IMG/VR virus record: IMGVR_UViG_3300046323_000202
Coordinates: 1 to 52,826 of that record
DNA: 52,826 nt
Direction: 5' to 3' (one strand)
Source: a virus
Part shown: positions 9,601 to 16,965 of the stretch, piece by piece
Layout: each line of letters begins with the position of its first letter
Position numbering within the stretch: the first letter of the stretch is position 1
Made by a program: the position numbers and the translations under genes
The notes under the pieces: generated by a model
The model's database searches: none
The model's input: only the letters and a program-made list of their open reading frames with translations
What the model was told of the DNA's origin: nothing

Positions 9601-12313
9601 AGTCCAGTCAAATTACAATAAAGCTTTACTTGAAGCTCAAGGTGATACTAAAGGATTAGAAGTATTTAATAAAGCTATTTCTGACGCCGCTTTAATTACG
9701 GAAGGTTGGTCATTAGACCAGATCAAAAATATTGATGCTGCTAGGGCTAAAACCTTGTTTGATGCTAAGACTATTGAAGACAATAAAGCGCTAGCTCAAG
9801 TTACGTCAGATTTTAGTAGAGCTTTACTTGAAGCTCAAGGTGATACGGCAGGACTTGCTGCATTTGATCGGAAGTTATCTGACGCTGCTTTGGTAGCTTC
9901 TGGTTGGACTCAAGTTCAGGTAGATGCTGTAAATGCTGCTAGAGCTAGTGCTGAAGCAATTCAAGTTCAGTCTAATTATAGTAGAGCTTTACTTGAAGCT
10001 CAAGGTGATACGTCAGGACTTGCTGCATTTGATCGGAAGTTATCTGACGCTGCTTTGGTAGCTTCTGGTTGGACTGAGAGTATGGTTCTAGCTGTGAACG
10101 AAGCTCGTACTAAAGTTGAAGCTGATCTTAAGTTAAAAGAACAAACTCAGACTCAATCTGACTTTAATCGTGCTCTTCTGGAAGCTTCAAATGATACCTC
10201 TAGTTTAGCTGAATTCGATCGGAAGTTATCTGACGCTGCTTTGGTAGCTGCTGGTTGGACTCAAGTTCAGGTGGATGCTGTAAATGCTGCTAGAGCTAGT
10301 ACTGAAGCTAAAGCTAAAGCTGATACTTTAGTTCAAGTCCAGTCTGACTATAGCAGAGCTTTACTTGAAGCTACTGGAGATAACTCTGGTTTAGCTGAAT
10401 TCGATCAGAAGTTATCCGACGCTGCACTTGTTGCTTCTGGTTGGACTCAAGTTCAGGTGGATGCTGTAAATACTGCTAAAGCTAAGACTGCTGCTGATAC
10501 TAAGACTATTGAAGACAATAAAGCGTTAGCTCAAGTTCAGTCTGACTACAGTAGAGCGTTGCTAGACGCTACTGGAGATACTTCTGGTTTAGCTGAATTC
10601 GATCAGAAGTTATCCGACGCTGCACTTGTTGCTTCTGGTTGGACTCAAGTTCAGGTGGATGCTGTAAATACTGCTAAAGCTAAGACTGCTGCTGATACTA
10701 AGACTATTGAAGACAATAAAGCGTTAGCTCAAGTCCAGTCTGACTATAACAGAGCTTTATTAGAAGCTACTGGAGATAACTCTGGTTTAGCTGCATTTGA
10801 TAAGGCAGTATCTGACGCTGCACTTGTAGCTGCTGGATGGACTGCTGCTCAAGTAAAGAAAGTTAACGAAGCTAAAGATGAATTACGAGTTAAAACAGGT
10901 ATTGGTACATGGCAAGAAAGACTTAATTCACTAAGTGAAGAGGGTATTATATTAAACAGACTAATCCAGTTACAACGTGACTTATCAGCAGCATCTAGTG
11001 ATACTGAAAAATCCCTGATTAGACAAGTTTATGCTCAAGAGGATTTGAAATCAGCTACGGATAAGGCAACTGCTGCTTCTAAAGAAGCTGCTAATTCTGC
11101 TTTTAGTGCGCTGCAACGTGCAGTTGATTCCCAGCGTCAAATCTACGAAAAAGCAAAAGAAAATGCTACTGAGTTAGTATCTGTACTTAAGGGTTTATTT
11201 GATTTACTAAGAAGTAATATTAAAGAATTGTACAGTGAAGTAGATAGCACAGCAAAGATGCAAGCACAGGCAGGTTTAGCGTTTATTAAGAGTTCTTTAC
11301 AGAAGGCTAAAACTACAGGTGTCCTTCCTGAAACAGAACTTCTTAGTGAGGCAATTAATGCTGTCAGGAATGATACTAAGTTATATGGAACTAGGTTAGA
11401 ACAAGAGTTTGCTAAGTTAACTCTAGCAAATGATTTATCAGAACTTGAGAAGTTAACTAAAGGTCAATTGACTGATGCTGAAAAAGCCCTAGCAAATGCT
11501 GAAGCTCAACTAGCAGCACTTAACAATGTTCTTATGCTAGCTCAGAAACAGTTAGATGCTGCTAACGGTATTAATACTTCCGTTATAAGTGTAGCAGACG
11601 CTGTTAATAATCTAGCTATAGCCCTTGGGGTTGATGCAAGTACTATTATGGGTGGTGGTTCAGTCAGCAATCCATACGGCACATATAGCATAGGAGGGAG
11701 GGACTATACTGGTAATCAAAGTGAGTCCATAAACTTAAAGAAAGCTAAGGAAATTACAGCAGGTTTAACTGACCCTAATGATATTGCTTATGCTCTTTTA
11801 AAGAAAACTGGAACATGGGGAGATACTATACTTTATAACGATTTACGTGAATCAGGAGCCAAGGGGGCTGCGAGAGCAACTTCAGAGAAAATGGCGGAGG
11901 ATATCGCTAAGAAGTACGGCTCTATTGAGAACTTGAAGGAAAAAGCAGCAGCTTTACCTGAGAACTACGGGTCTAACCCTTATCAAGACATCATTGATAA
12001 TTTAAATAATCAGAATGAAATTGCAGGACTTCCAGCATACGAGATTGGTACTAACTACGTACCAAACGACGGGTTGGCTTTCCTACACGAGGGTGAAGCG
12101 GTTATCCCGAAAGCCTACAACCCGGCTGTCAGTGATTTAAATAATTCCTCAAGTCTAGTAGAAGAGTTGAAATCATTGCGGATTGAAGTTCAGATGTTAA
12201 GAATTGAAGCAAGAGCTACAGCTATTAACACTTCTAAATTAAACAACAACTTTGAAAGAAGTATTGTCCCTACTACCGAAGGTGATGCACTCTTGGTAAA
12301 AACAGCGGTGTAA
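3632..12313 (+). CDS. Tail length tape measure protein
   Basis: 2893 residues, among the longest siphovirus tape measures. The N-terminal third is coiled coil. Residues about 313-350 (TGQSPLTVMMQQGGQ) match the lambda gpH-like tape measure domain. Hydrophobic segments lie near residues 436-462 and 1180-1202, as expected for a protein ejected through the inner membrane. Residues about 1726-2417 are ten tandem copies of a unit of about 66 residues. The C-terminus has the family signature YVPNDGLAFLHEGEAVIPKAY near residue 2806. The start follows AAAGGAATAAC. At roughly 0.15 nm per helical residue the tail would be near 430 nm; this is an estimate from the known length rule. Confidence 0.95.
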   Translation: MSLDLSTIKFQVNTDDLVEAVKKIETLGKSVEGLATSLGKLDKATAEANKEQSQANLNNAKTEAINIKNAKTLRDSAAASDELTDATRKRQSVEERQAAITRLMAEGNSRGQASILATAEALGEATEKTNEYLKAQRAMSSNNPFDRSLGAATVFANELKVATVASDLYNKDLGFTKNQLQELGREHVRLTEQFKVQGKSLSGLDAEFNKIVQSAQQVTQAENAMAASMKNGQKATVDAGKANAYIESELQKVRFALQANNEELNRSTANSLVRFENALKKSGLTLDQQKVKIDEYRKAQVELQKTTSANQTDYITRAVGPQITDIVVGLSTGQSPLTVMMQQGGQLRDQFGMMGIAAKDMGDVMRNAMKGMAQSVFDTGKAIGSMLVGGIYDAGKAVVDFGMNLTKMNSLLEGGKRLLAAQGEEGFKYIGMLNRAGAVLTGVFAVGIAAGALVVVALGIAFAQVTKAQDDLTKSLVSSGAQLGLSNVDAIALAESLRGVGSTSVEILAAFTQISESGKISRESLVAVAEAALLLENAGGKAASKTIEMFTKLADKPMETLSEYAQKTGLVDQAEMQRIDTLVKLGQEITATEESTKILTKATENEAAIMVASLSDVSRLWLTVKAGTSEAWRAVQEFASSAEVMSVVKVVLQTVAVLATEVWYGIKGIGESLGGLGAIAAAVMTDIKNLDTNFTASKGMLGMIEEQDKARASSYNDSIARIMQEGKYSREELNKTAALAATGRKVTADAEKDRVAHELAMKPWREQEQKSLADNLTKQEFIKQAIDKTNKALTEGKTLRAEEIAQITKLAGADWDKSNKPKKTKLTDEQKEINKAREEYIDIQNKAIGVNKDFNNQLERQNLLFTKGEISEEAYIKVVQDLIKTQPFYIKGLADEEKAQNAAKKAAEDHMKLVEEFTKIKAKFIATTLTNQTDITNETASLKLRNELLGKTEEEQKKINLQYKAQGDITKINLKYDKQRLDLQQEYLKLQADGFDVDYDTWNAQINESVRQQGEEAKLVWAGVAMSAAENLQKEFEAIKSTITDTIVTALFDGGKAGSKKLRDQVVAAFRNKITVVIDAVVNTALSGGMNALGIGKGAGGLMSGVGTAANLYSMGSATLGGLASGATSLGGILSATGASVGTAATYGTAIGSAQTAMLAAQEAGMGLAGAANGITAALGSIPVWGWLAMGGLALAGALQGGETRSGGQYSSTATTGASLVSGPSGGEINGAVARQMLDITQMGINAMFKAVGSTATIAAFTAGLESSEAGKGFAYAGGTLSTGAKFGDLNSYMNNRGNKTPEEAMAAYKTELLQATLGALKAATDVPRTIQNIIGDTDIGTLTESAATALMSQISTIITAVDSLKSSLLVLPFEYLKSLSFDAAAGLIAAAGGLETLSNNLSGFYDNFYTEAEKTANLTKNTSDAFAAMNIEMPKIDENTRNWYRSEVERLGAMDLSIESNAQAYASVLGLQGAVNTLAPAFDSVGTSVSDLAESARQAAATMVSSWASIMQARGVASSDVTRYTAQASIDAAFTQYKTTDKAGIKSAEQFSTITQADFKNYTSEQQVLIATILTGFKSIADSNVLVETQVQDSYTQVKQASENTAGVVKDAFESIRENLRGTSASLEVDLLNVQGRTAEAKAAQVAIDTASFSTDEASMALYSYNQSLKDQISHFSTLKGLQEEYDNLTLSQAEKRNKVLNALNKQDPTGSLGGKQTEIWNKQDSELVKQSVFDFNRAILEASGNSSGLEAFDKAVTDAALIAKGWTSEQIKAVDAAKAKTTADTKTLEDNKALAQVQSDYNRALLEAQGNSSGLEAFDKAISDAALIAKGWTSEQIKAVDAAKAKTSADAKSTENAITRNSWRDKLDVLMGARTQEQMDTQNALAGVTDLATVELIMLVLGLERTQAAAKKLAEENERVAQVTSEFNRSLLEAQGNTSGLAEFDKAISDAALIAKGWTQAQIDAIDTARAKTLADTKAIEDNKALAQVQSNYNKALLEAQGDTKGLEVFNKAISDAALITEGWSLDQIKNIDAARAKTLFDAKTIEDNKALAQVTSDFSRALLEAQGDTAGLAAFDRKLSDAALVASGWTQVQVDAVNAARASAEAIQVQSNYSRALLEAQGDTSGLAAFDRKLSDAALVASGWTESMVLAVNEARTKVEADLKLKEQTQTQSDFNRALLEASNDTSSLAEFDRKLSDAALVAAGWTQVQVDAVNAARASTEAKAKADTLVQVQSDYSRALLEATGDNSGLAEFDQKLSDAALVASGWTQVQVDAVNTAKAKTAADTKTIEDNKALAQVQSDYSRALLDATGDTSGLAEFDQKLSDAALVASGWTQVQVDAVNTAKAKTAADTKTIEDNKALAQVQSDYNRALLEATGDNSGLAAFDKAVSDAALVAAGWTAAQVKKVNEAKDELRVKTGIGTWQERLNSLSEEGIILNRLIQLQRDLSAASSDTEKSLIRQVYAQEDLKSATDKATAASKEAANSAFSALQRAVDSQRQIYEKAKENATELVSVLKGLFDLLRSNIKELYSEVDSTAKMQAQAGLAFIKSSLQKAKTTGVLPETELLSEAINAVRNDTKLYGTRLEQEFAKLTLANDLSELEKLTKGQLTDAEKALANAEAQLAALNNVLMLAQKQLDAANGINTSVISVADAVNNLAIALGVDASTIMGGGSVSNPYGTYSIGGRDYTGNQSESINLKKAKEITAGLTDPNDIAYALLKKTGTWGDTILYNDLRESGAKGAARATSEKMAEDIAKKYGSIENLKEKAAALPENYGSNPYQDIIDNLNNQNEIAGLPAYEIGTNYVPNDGLAFLHEGEAVIPKAYNPAVSDLNNSSSLVEELKSLRIEVQMLRIEARATAINTSKLNNNFERSIVPTTEGDALLVKTAV
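8808..10880 (+). repeat. Ten tandem 66-residue repeats inside the tape measure gene
   Basis: Each unit has the pattern SxxxRALLEAxGDxSGLAxFDxxxSDAALVAxGWTxxQVxAVxxA, followed by a lysine/alanine-rich helix ending EDNKALAQ in most copies. The last three units start at 10337, 10535 and 10733, exactly 198 bases apart, and are almost identical in DNA, showing recent duplication. Earlier copies are more diverged. Copy 2 carries an extra insertion (about 9200-9400), and copies 5 and 6 have shortened linkers. The conserved GWT corresponds to a turn between two helices in each unit. Confidence 0.95.
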
Positions 12314-12321
12314 TTAAAGAT

Positions 12322-12346
12322 AACACGGACTAACCATCCGTGTTTC
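12322..12346 (+). terminator. Terminator after the tape measure gene
   Basis: An 8-base-pair stem AACACGGA / TCCGTGTT with a 7-base loop is followed by a short TTCTT tail, 9 bases after the tape measure stop. The short U-tract suggests partial termination. Confidence 0.65.
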
Positions 12347-12364
12347 TTAATAAATAAGGTAAAT

Positions 12365-12391
12365 ATGAAAGATTACAATGAAAGTAATTAA
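12365..12391 (+). CDS. Possible 8-codon leader peptide overlapping the next start
   Basis: The best ribosome site here (AAGG at 12356-12359) is placed for the ATG at 12365, which opens an 8-codon frame (MKDYNESN) ending TAA at 12389-12391. The tail gene ATG at 12378 lies inside it in another frame and has no good ribosome site of its own. Translational coupling or re-initiation is possible. It may also be chance, as the spacing to 12378 is only 18 bases. Confidence 0.25.
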   Translation: MKDYNESN

Positions 12392-13265
12392 ACCACTCCA
12401 GTATCAAGAAAGTCAATTAATCTCTTCATCAGCAGTAGAAACAGTGCCGTTGTACGTAGCAGGTACTACTTATGCTGTTGGTGCTATTGTTCGATACGGA
12501 TTTAGATTGTACACAAGTCTATCCAGCAGTAACGTAGGTAATCAGCCAGATATTAGTCCTACTAAATGGATTGATTCAGGCCCTGATAATACCCACGCTA
12601 TGTTCGATAATGAAGTTAGTACTGTTAGTACAGCTACTTCACCTTTCGTTGTAGTGACTAAACCCACTGCAATTTTTGATTCAGTAAGTTACTTGAACTT
12701 AACAGGAACTTCATTGAATGTCAAAGTTCAGAATGGAATAGGAGGTACTGAAGTTTATAATCGAACAGTACCACTTGACGACACTGATATACTTGATTGG
12801 TTCATGTACTATTTTGAACCCTATGATTTATTGACTGAAGTTGTCTTGACCGATATCCCACCTTATGCAAATGGTGTTATCACAAGTACATTAACGGGTT
12901 CAGGTACAGTTCAAATAGGCAGTCTAATCTACGGTACTGTCTATAAGATAGGTGGTACACAGTACGGTGCCTCAGTTGGTATTAAGGACTACTCAGTAAA
13001 AACTACTGATGATTTCGGAGGTACTACTTTTGTGCAACGTGCATTCAGTAAACGAATGGATGCTGAAGTCTACATGGATAATGCAAGACTGAACTTCAAT
13101 TATAAACTCTTGAGCGATCTAAGGGCTATTCCTTCAGTGTGGATCGGATCAGATGATACTATGTATAAACCACTAATCGTTTTTGGATATTACAGGGACT
13201 TCAACGTAACTATTCAATACCCAACGTATTCACTTTGCTCATTGCAGATTGAAGGGTTGACTTAA
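12378..13265 (+). CDS. Tail protein with N-terminal carbohydrate-binding-like segment
   Basis: A 295-residue beta-rich protein that follows the tape measure gene, a place used for distal tail and tail-tip proteins. Residues about 27-67 (YVAGTTYAVGAIV, then LYTSLSSSNVGNQPD, then KWID) match the pattern of small type 5/12 carbohydrate-binding modules that phages use on tail proteins. The rest is not recognised. A role at the tail tip, touching host surface sugars, is inferred from this segment and from position. Tail genes for a classical distal tail protein, hub and central fibre are not obvious elsewhere in the window, so this operon is unusually compact. Confidence 0.55.
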   Translation: MKVIKPLQYQESQLISSSAVETVPLYVAGTTYAVGAIVRYGFRLYTSLSSSNVGNQPDISPTKWIDSGPDNTHAMFDNEVSTVSTATSPFVVVTKPTAIFDSVSYLNLTGTSLNVKVQNGIGGTEVYNRTVPLDDTDILDWFMYYFEPYDLLTEVVLTDIPPYANGVITSTLTGSGTVQIGSLIYGTVYKIGGTQYGASVGIKDYSVKTTDDFGGTTFVQRAFSKRMDAEVYMDNARLNFNYKLLSDLRAIPSVWIGSDDTMYKPLIVFGYYRDFNVTIQYPTYSLCSLQIEGLT

Positions 13266-13295
13266 TTAATGCTTAACCTAATAAGAAAGAAATAA

Positions 13296-14693
13296 ATGAC
13301 TACACTAACAGCTTTACCTGATGCACCACAACGGTCATCCCCTAGTACATTCGCAACTAAAGCAGACGCTTGGGTTGATGCAATTGAGAATGTATTCACT
13401 CCTGAAATGAATCTAATTATACCCGAGATTAACGCTTTGACTGTTACTACTACTACTCAAGCGGGTATTGCTACTACTCAAGCGGGTATTGCTACTACTC
13501 AAGCTATACTAGCTGCTAATCAGGTTATTCTAGCACAAGATCAAGTTTCACTGGCAGAACAAGCCGCACTGAGTGCAGGTTCAATTGTTTGGATATCTGG
13601 AACTACGTACGCCACAGGTGATTTACGTTACAGTCCTTTGGACTTTCAGAGTTATCGAAGAATTACAGCAGGTGCAGGAACTACTGATCCTAGCCTTGAC
13701 GTCACAAATTGGAGCAAAGCTTTTAACCCCTCGTTAATTCGCTCAGCACGTACAGCAGATATTATGCTTGGCAAATACGACAACGGCAAGATAATTGATA
13801 TCACTAGTGGTACATTTACACAAACATTTGATTCGGCTGCAACTTTAAAAGATGGTTGGTTTTGTTATTTGCAAAACTCCGGTACAGGCGACATCACAAT
13901 TGATCCAAGCGGCGCGGAGTTGATTGATGGATTGTCTGGCTTTGTGATGTACCCTGGCGAAGTGCGGCTGGTGCAATGCGATGGTGTGGCGCTGCGCTCG
14001 GTGGTGCTGAATGCTTTTTGCAAGACGTTTACAGCAAGTGGCACTTTCACAAAGCCACCGGGCTACAGTCAGTTTGGAGGATTTTTATGGGCCGGTGGTG
14101 GCAGTGGCAGACGGGGTGCGGCTTCCAGTCTGCGCAATGGTGGCGGCGGCGGCGCATGTACGCCAATACTTGTTTTGTCTACTGCTGTTGGCTCAAGTGA
14201 GTCTGTAGTAATCGGTGCCGGAGGTCTTGGCGCAACAGTAGACAGCACCAATGGTGCAGCAGGCGGAACGTCAACTTTTGTCGGTTTATCCTCGTTTGGT
14301 GGTGGCGAGGGTGACAACCTTTCAACACTGGCGAGTGCTTTGTCAAGAGGTGGTTCGGCACTTTACTCATCAACCACGGCGGCAGAGTCACCTGTTATTG
14401 GCGGATCATCATCAACAGGGGCGTACTACGGCGGTGCAAGAGGTGGGGCTGATGGGTCTACAAAATCGGGCAGCACTACTTACGGTGGCGCTGGCGGGCA
14501 GGGAATATCAGCCGCGAACGCTTTAAATCTGCAAACAACCAGCATTTACGGTGGTGCTGGCGGCACTACAAACGCTGGCGGCACTTTGCCAGTGGCGGGG
14601 ACGGCGCCCGGTGGTGGTGGTGGGGCATCAATAAACGGCACAGCATCCGGCGCAGGCGCTCGGGGCGAACTTCGTATTTGGGGGATCATCTAA
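13296..14693 (+). CDS. Tail fibre / receptor-binding protein with glycine-rich tip
   Basis: 465 residues. The N-terminus (ALPDAPQRSSPSTFATKADAWVD) is a common anchor of phage tail fibres. A short coiled segment with a duplicated 7-residue unit (AGIATTQ) follows. The last 200 residues form a glycine-rich domain with many GGGG and GGAGG runs, starting FTASGTFTKP and LWAGGGSG. Such domains form receptor-contacting tips, as in adhesins built from polyglycine helices. Base composition rises sharply inside the gene near 13.88 kb and the rest is GC-rich, a sign of exchange of the tip module. The final TAA overlaps the next ATG. Confidence 0.8.
   Translation: MTTLTALPDAPQRSSPSTFATKADAWVDAIENVFTPEMNLIIPEINALTVTTTTQAGIATTQAGIATTQAILAANQVILAQDQVSLAEQAALSAGSIVWISGTTYATGDLRYSPLDFQSYRRITAGAGTTDPSLDVTNWSKAFNPSLIRSARTADIMLGKYDNGKIIDITSGTFTQTFDSAATLKDGWFCYLQNSGTGDITIDPSGAELIDGLSGFVMYPGEVRLVQCDGVALRSVVLNAFCKTFTASGTFTKPPGYSQFGGFLWAGGGSGRRGAASSLRNGGGGGACTPILVLSTAVGSSESVVIGAGGLGATVDSTNGAAGGTSTFVGLSSFGGGEGDNLSTLASALSRGGSALYSSTTAAESPVIGGSSSTGAYYGGARGGADGSTKSGSTTYGGAGGQGISAANALNLQTTSIYGGAGGTTNAGGTLPVAGTAPGGGGGASINGTASGAGARGELRIWGII
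13452..13504 (+). repeat. 21-base direct repeats in the tail fibre gene
   Basis: A 21-base unit coding TTQAGIA occurs at 13452-13472 and 13473-13493, with a partial third copy to 13504. It extends a heptad-like helical stalk between the anchor and the tip. Confidence 0.9.
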
Positions 14694-15094
14694 TGGCACG
14701 CTTTGCAATCATTGACGCAGGGCGCGTCACCAACATCATCGAATCTGACGCAGAATTTGCAGCAAGCATCGGTGCTATCGACGCAACCGGGGCAATCATT
14801 GGGTGGCTGTGGGACGGCGAGACATTCACCGCACCGACACCGCCACCCGCCATCGTCCCGCAGTCCGTCACTATGCGCCAAGCAAGATTAGCTTTACTTC
14901 AAGCAGGGCTACTTTCAAATGTAACTAGTGCTATTAATGCGTTACCTAGTCCTCAAAAGGAGGCAGCTAGTATTGAATGGGAGTACAGCCAGACAGTAGA
15001 ACGCAACAGAGGCTTTGTGTTACTTCTAGGTGCAGCTTTGGGATTAACTGAAACTCAACTGGATGATTTATTCATCCTAGCAAGTACTTTATAA
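14693..15094 (+). CDS. Tail fibre assembly / accessory protein
   Basis: 133 residues from the ATG at 14693, which overlaps the fibre stop codon as TAATG. An upstream in-frame ATG at 14678 exists but would sit inside the fibre gene and adds only five residues. The N-terminal half (ARFAIIDAGRVTNIIESD, then GWLWDGETFTAP) is typical of the small proteins encoded after phage tail fibres, often acting as fibre assembly chaperones. The C-terminal half is helical. The first ~185 bases are GC-rich like the fibre tip and the remainder is like the rest of the genome, so a recombination joint falls inside this gene near 14.88 kb. Confidence 0.6.
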   Translation: MARFAIIDAGRVTNIIESDAEFAASIGAIDATGAIIGWLWDGETFTAPTPPPAIVPQSVTMRQARLALLQAGLLSNVTSAINALPSPQKEAASIEWEYSQTVERNRGFVLLLGAALGLTETQLDDLFILASTL

Positions 15095-15095
15095 T

Positions 15096-15548
15096 ATGAG
15101 ACTTGCCTTATACAAAGGCCCAACGGATGATTTAATGCACAGTATCTCTCACTGGGTTACCTGCATTGTCTTATCCGTTAGGGACATGAAAATAAATAAG
15201 TACTCTCACACTGAGATTCAAATCAATGGGATGTGCTTCAGTAGTTCTGTACGTGATGGAGGTGTAAGAGCTAAACCTATTAACCTTTTTTCGGGTAAAT
15301 GGGATTACATTGAAATACCTAAGGAGTACGAACAGAAAGCACTGGAAGTCTTCCTAGCAAAGCAAGGACGTAAGTACGATTGGTTCGGTGCATTAGGGTT
15401 TGGTTTACCTTTCCTTAAACAAGATAACGCTAAGGAATACTGTTTTGAGATCAATGCAGAAATGCTAGGAATGGATACATCAAAGATGCACTCACCAATG
15501 GATTTTATTGAGCACTTCAAAGATTACGATGTAGTAGAAATTAACTAA
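15096..15548 (+). CDS. Permuted NlpC/P60-like (papain-fold) protein
   Basis: 150 residues. The segment KYSHTEIQING contains the candidate catalytic His38. GRKYDWFGALGFGLP precedes KEYCFE with the candidate nucleophile Cys116. This His-before-Cys order is that of permuted NlpC/P60 (YiiX/YaeF-like) enzymes, which cleave amide or thioester bonds in cell-envelope substrates. It lies between the tail fibre genes and the lysis cassette. The most likely role is processing of host envelope material during entry or lysis, but activity is not demonstrated by sequence alone. Confidence 0.65.
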   Translation: MRLALYKGPTDDLMHSISHWVTCIVLSVRDMKINKYSHTEIQINGMCFSSSVRDGGVRAKPINLFSGKWDYIEIPKEYEQKALEVFLAKQGRKYDWFGALGFGLPFLKQDNAKEYCFEINAEMLGMDTSKMHSPMDFIEHFKDYDVVEIN

Positions 15549-15560
15549 GGAACTTTAAAT

Positions 15561-16184
15561 ATGAAACTGAATAAAACACTCACAGCATCAATCATAGCAC
15601 TTAGCTTAGTTGGGTGTGCTTCACCTGATTACGCGCAATACAGTAAATCCATGCAAGAGATAGCTGCTTCTAAGAACTCAGCGGATACCGAAAAGTACAA
15701 AGCACTTGCTTCTATCGCAGCGTCTGGGGACAGTACAGCCAAGGTGGCCGCTGTAATGGCTTTAAGCTCACTAGGTGGTGCTACCCAAGGGCAATCAGCT
15801 CTAATGCAGCCACAGCCCAATGTAGCCCTTCAGTGGGCATCTATCTTAGTACCGGGTTTAACTCAGGTTGCAGGTATGCGATATAACTATATGAGTCAAT
15901 CAGTTAGCTCCAATAATGCTACAGCCCTAGGAATGAGCACTAATACAACTTTCAGTGCTATCGCAGGTAAGATTCAAGCACCTACTACGATCACTACATT
16001 AAGTGGAACTGGTACTCTTGGTTCTGGTGCGTATAGTACCTCTGATAACCACTCTATCTCAACAGAAGCACCTTTTGCTGTTCCTACTGTTGTTACTCCT
16101 ACAGTTATTCAACCAGTCACTATTATCGAACCCACTGTTGTTACTCCTACAGTTATTCAACCAGTGGTCAATTCAGTTAAGTAA
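15561..16184 (+). CDS. Phage lipoprotein with Pro/Thr repeat tail
   Basis: 207 residues with a lipoprotein signal (positive start, hydrophobic core, lipobox LVGC with Cys19). The middle is Ala/Ser-rich. The C-terminus carries a duplicated 16-residue unit PTVVTPTVIQPV, encoded by a 32-base exact direct repeat. It lies just upstream of the lysis genes. Outer-membrane anchoring is predicted. It could be a superinfection-blocking or lysis-timing lipoprotein, but no family is recognised. Confidence 0.65.
   Translation: MKLNKTLTASIIALSLVGCASPDYAQYSKSMQEIAASKNSADTEKYKALASIAASGDSTAKVAAVMALSSLGGATQGQSALMQPQPNVALQWASILVPGLTQVAGMRYNYMSQSVSSNNATALGMSTNTTFSAIAGKIQAPTTITTLSGTGTLGSGAYSTSDNHSISTEAPFAVPTVVTPTVIQPVTIIEPTVVTPTVIQPVVNSVK
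16086..16165 (+). repeat. 32-base direct repeat in the lipoprotein gene
   Basis: The same 32 bases occur at 16086-16117 and 16134-16165, a 48-base period that preserves the reading frame (16 residues). It encodes a Pro/Thr/Val-rich C-terminal spacer. Confidence 0.9.
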
Positions 16185-16195
16185 TAAGGTGCAGT

Positions 16196-16663
16196 ATGTT
16201 AGTGACAGAGATTATTCAAATAGTAGGTGCTGTCATAGCATCAATAGCTGGTGTAGTTTTTACGTACCAACGATATATAGCATTAAGAACAAAGGAGATG
16301 ACAGTAGAGGCGAGTGAACATGCAATTAAATCCCAATTCCAGAATCTAAGAGATGCTATTGAAGCTAACCGAACAGAGGCGAGTGATGCACGTAAAGAAG
16401 CTCAAGAAGCCCGTAAAGAGACTGCTGAGTTAAGACATGAGTTCGCTCGCATGGATAGGATTATTCATGTACAACAACGAACCATTACACGTATGGAGTT
16501 ATTGATTCGTCAGTTCTCTAAACTAGTACAACAAAACGGTATTGATGTACCTTCACATATGCAAGAAGAGCTAGAGGACTTGATTATTGATAATAAAACA
16601 CTGGCTAAACGTATTCAAGATGCTATGCATAATGATAGTAAAGTTGAAGGTTACGAGTTCTAA
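16196..16663 (+). CDS. Membrane-anchored coiled-coil protein of the lysis region
   Basis: 155 residues with one N-terminal transmembrane helix (residues about 5-24, IIQIVGAVIASIAGVVFTY) followed by a long, charged coiled coil (residues about 40-110). It lies just upstream of the probable holin. The layout (single membrane helix, then large coiled domain) is not that of a classical holin. It may be a lysis regulator or an injected membrane protein. No family is recognised. Confidence 0.5.
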   Translation: MLVTEIIQIVGAVIASIAGVVFTYQRYIALRTKEMTVEASEHAIKSQFQNLRDAIEANRTEASDARKEAQEARKETAELRHEFARMDRIIHVQQRTITRMELLIRQFSKLVQQNGIDVPSHMQEELEDLIIDNKTLAKRIQDAMHNDSKVEGYEF

Positions 16664-16674
16664 CAAGGAATAAT

Positions 16675-16965
16675 ATGGAACCAAAACAAAATTACACTCT
16701 TCAGGTACTTCAAGAAAGGGTTAATTTCTTGAGTAAAGAAGTACAAGAAATACAACTAGAACTAAAGGACGACACTACAATTCAGCGTACTTTTAATTCA
16801 ATAGAAAAGTTAGATACTAAACACAATGAATTAGACCAACGAGTAGACGCTCTTGAAAAAGAGCAACCAATGAGTAAGTTAGTTCATAAGTGGGTAATCG
16901 CTGCTGTGTGGACTGCGGCTAGTGCTGCTGTACTACTATGCGCTAAGTTTCTTGGTATTATGTAA
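16675..16965 (+). CDS. Probable holin (one C-terminal membrane helix)
   Basis: 96 residues. A coiled N-terminal domain (residues 1-65) is followed by one strongly hydrophobic helix (residues about 72-94, WVIAAVWTAASAAVLLCAKFLG). This layout resembles the XhlA-like group of single-helix holin components. Its stop overlaps the lysozyme ATG as TAATG, so the two are translated together. With a signal-anchor lysozyme downstream, a small pinholin-type depolariser would be sufficient. Assignment rests on position and topology. Confidence 0.6.
   Translation: MEPKQNYTLQVLQERVNFLSKEVQEIQLELKDDTTIQRTFNSIEKLDTKHNELDQRVDALEKEQPMSKLVHKWVIAAVWTAASAAVLLCAKFLGIM

Noticed and set aside
14069-14317. Minus-strand proline-rich frame in the fibre tip
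   Set aside because: It is the mirror of glycine codons (GGN/CCN) in the receptor-binding protein.
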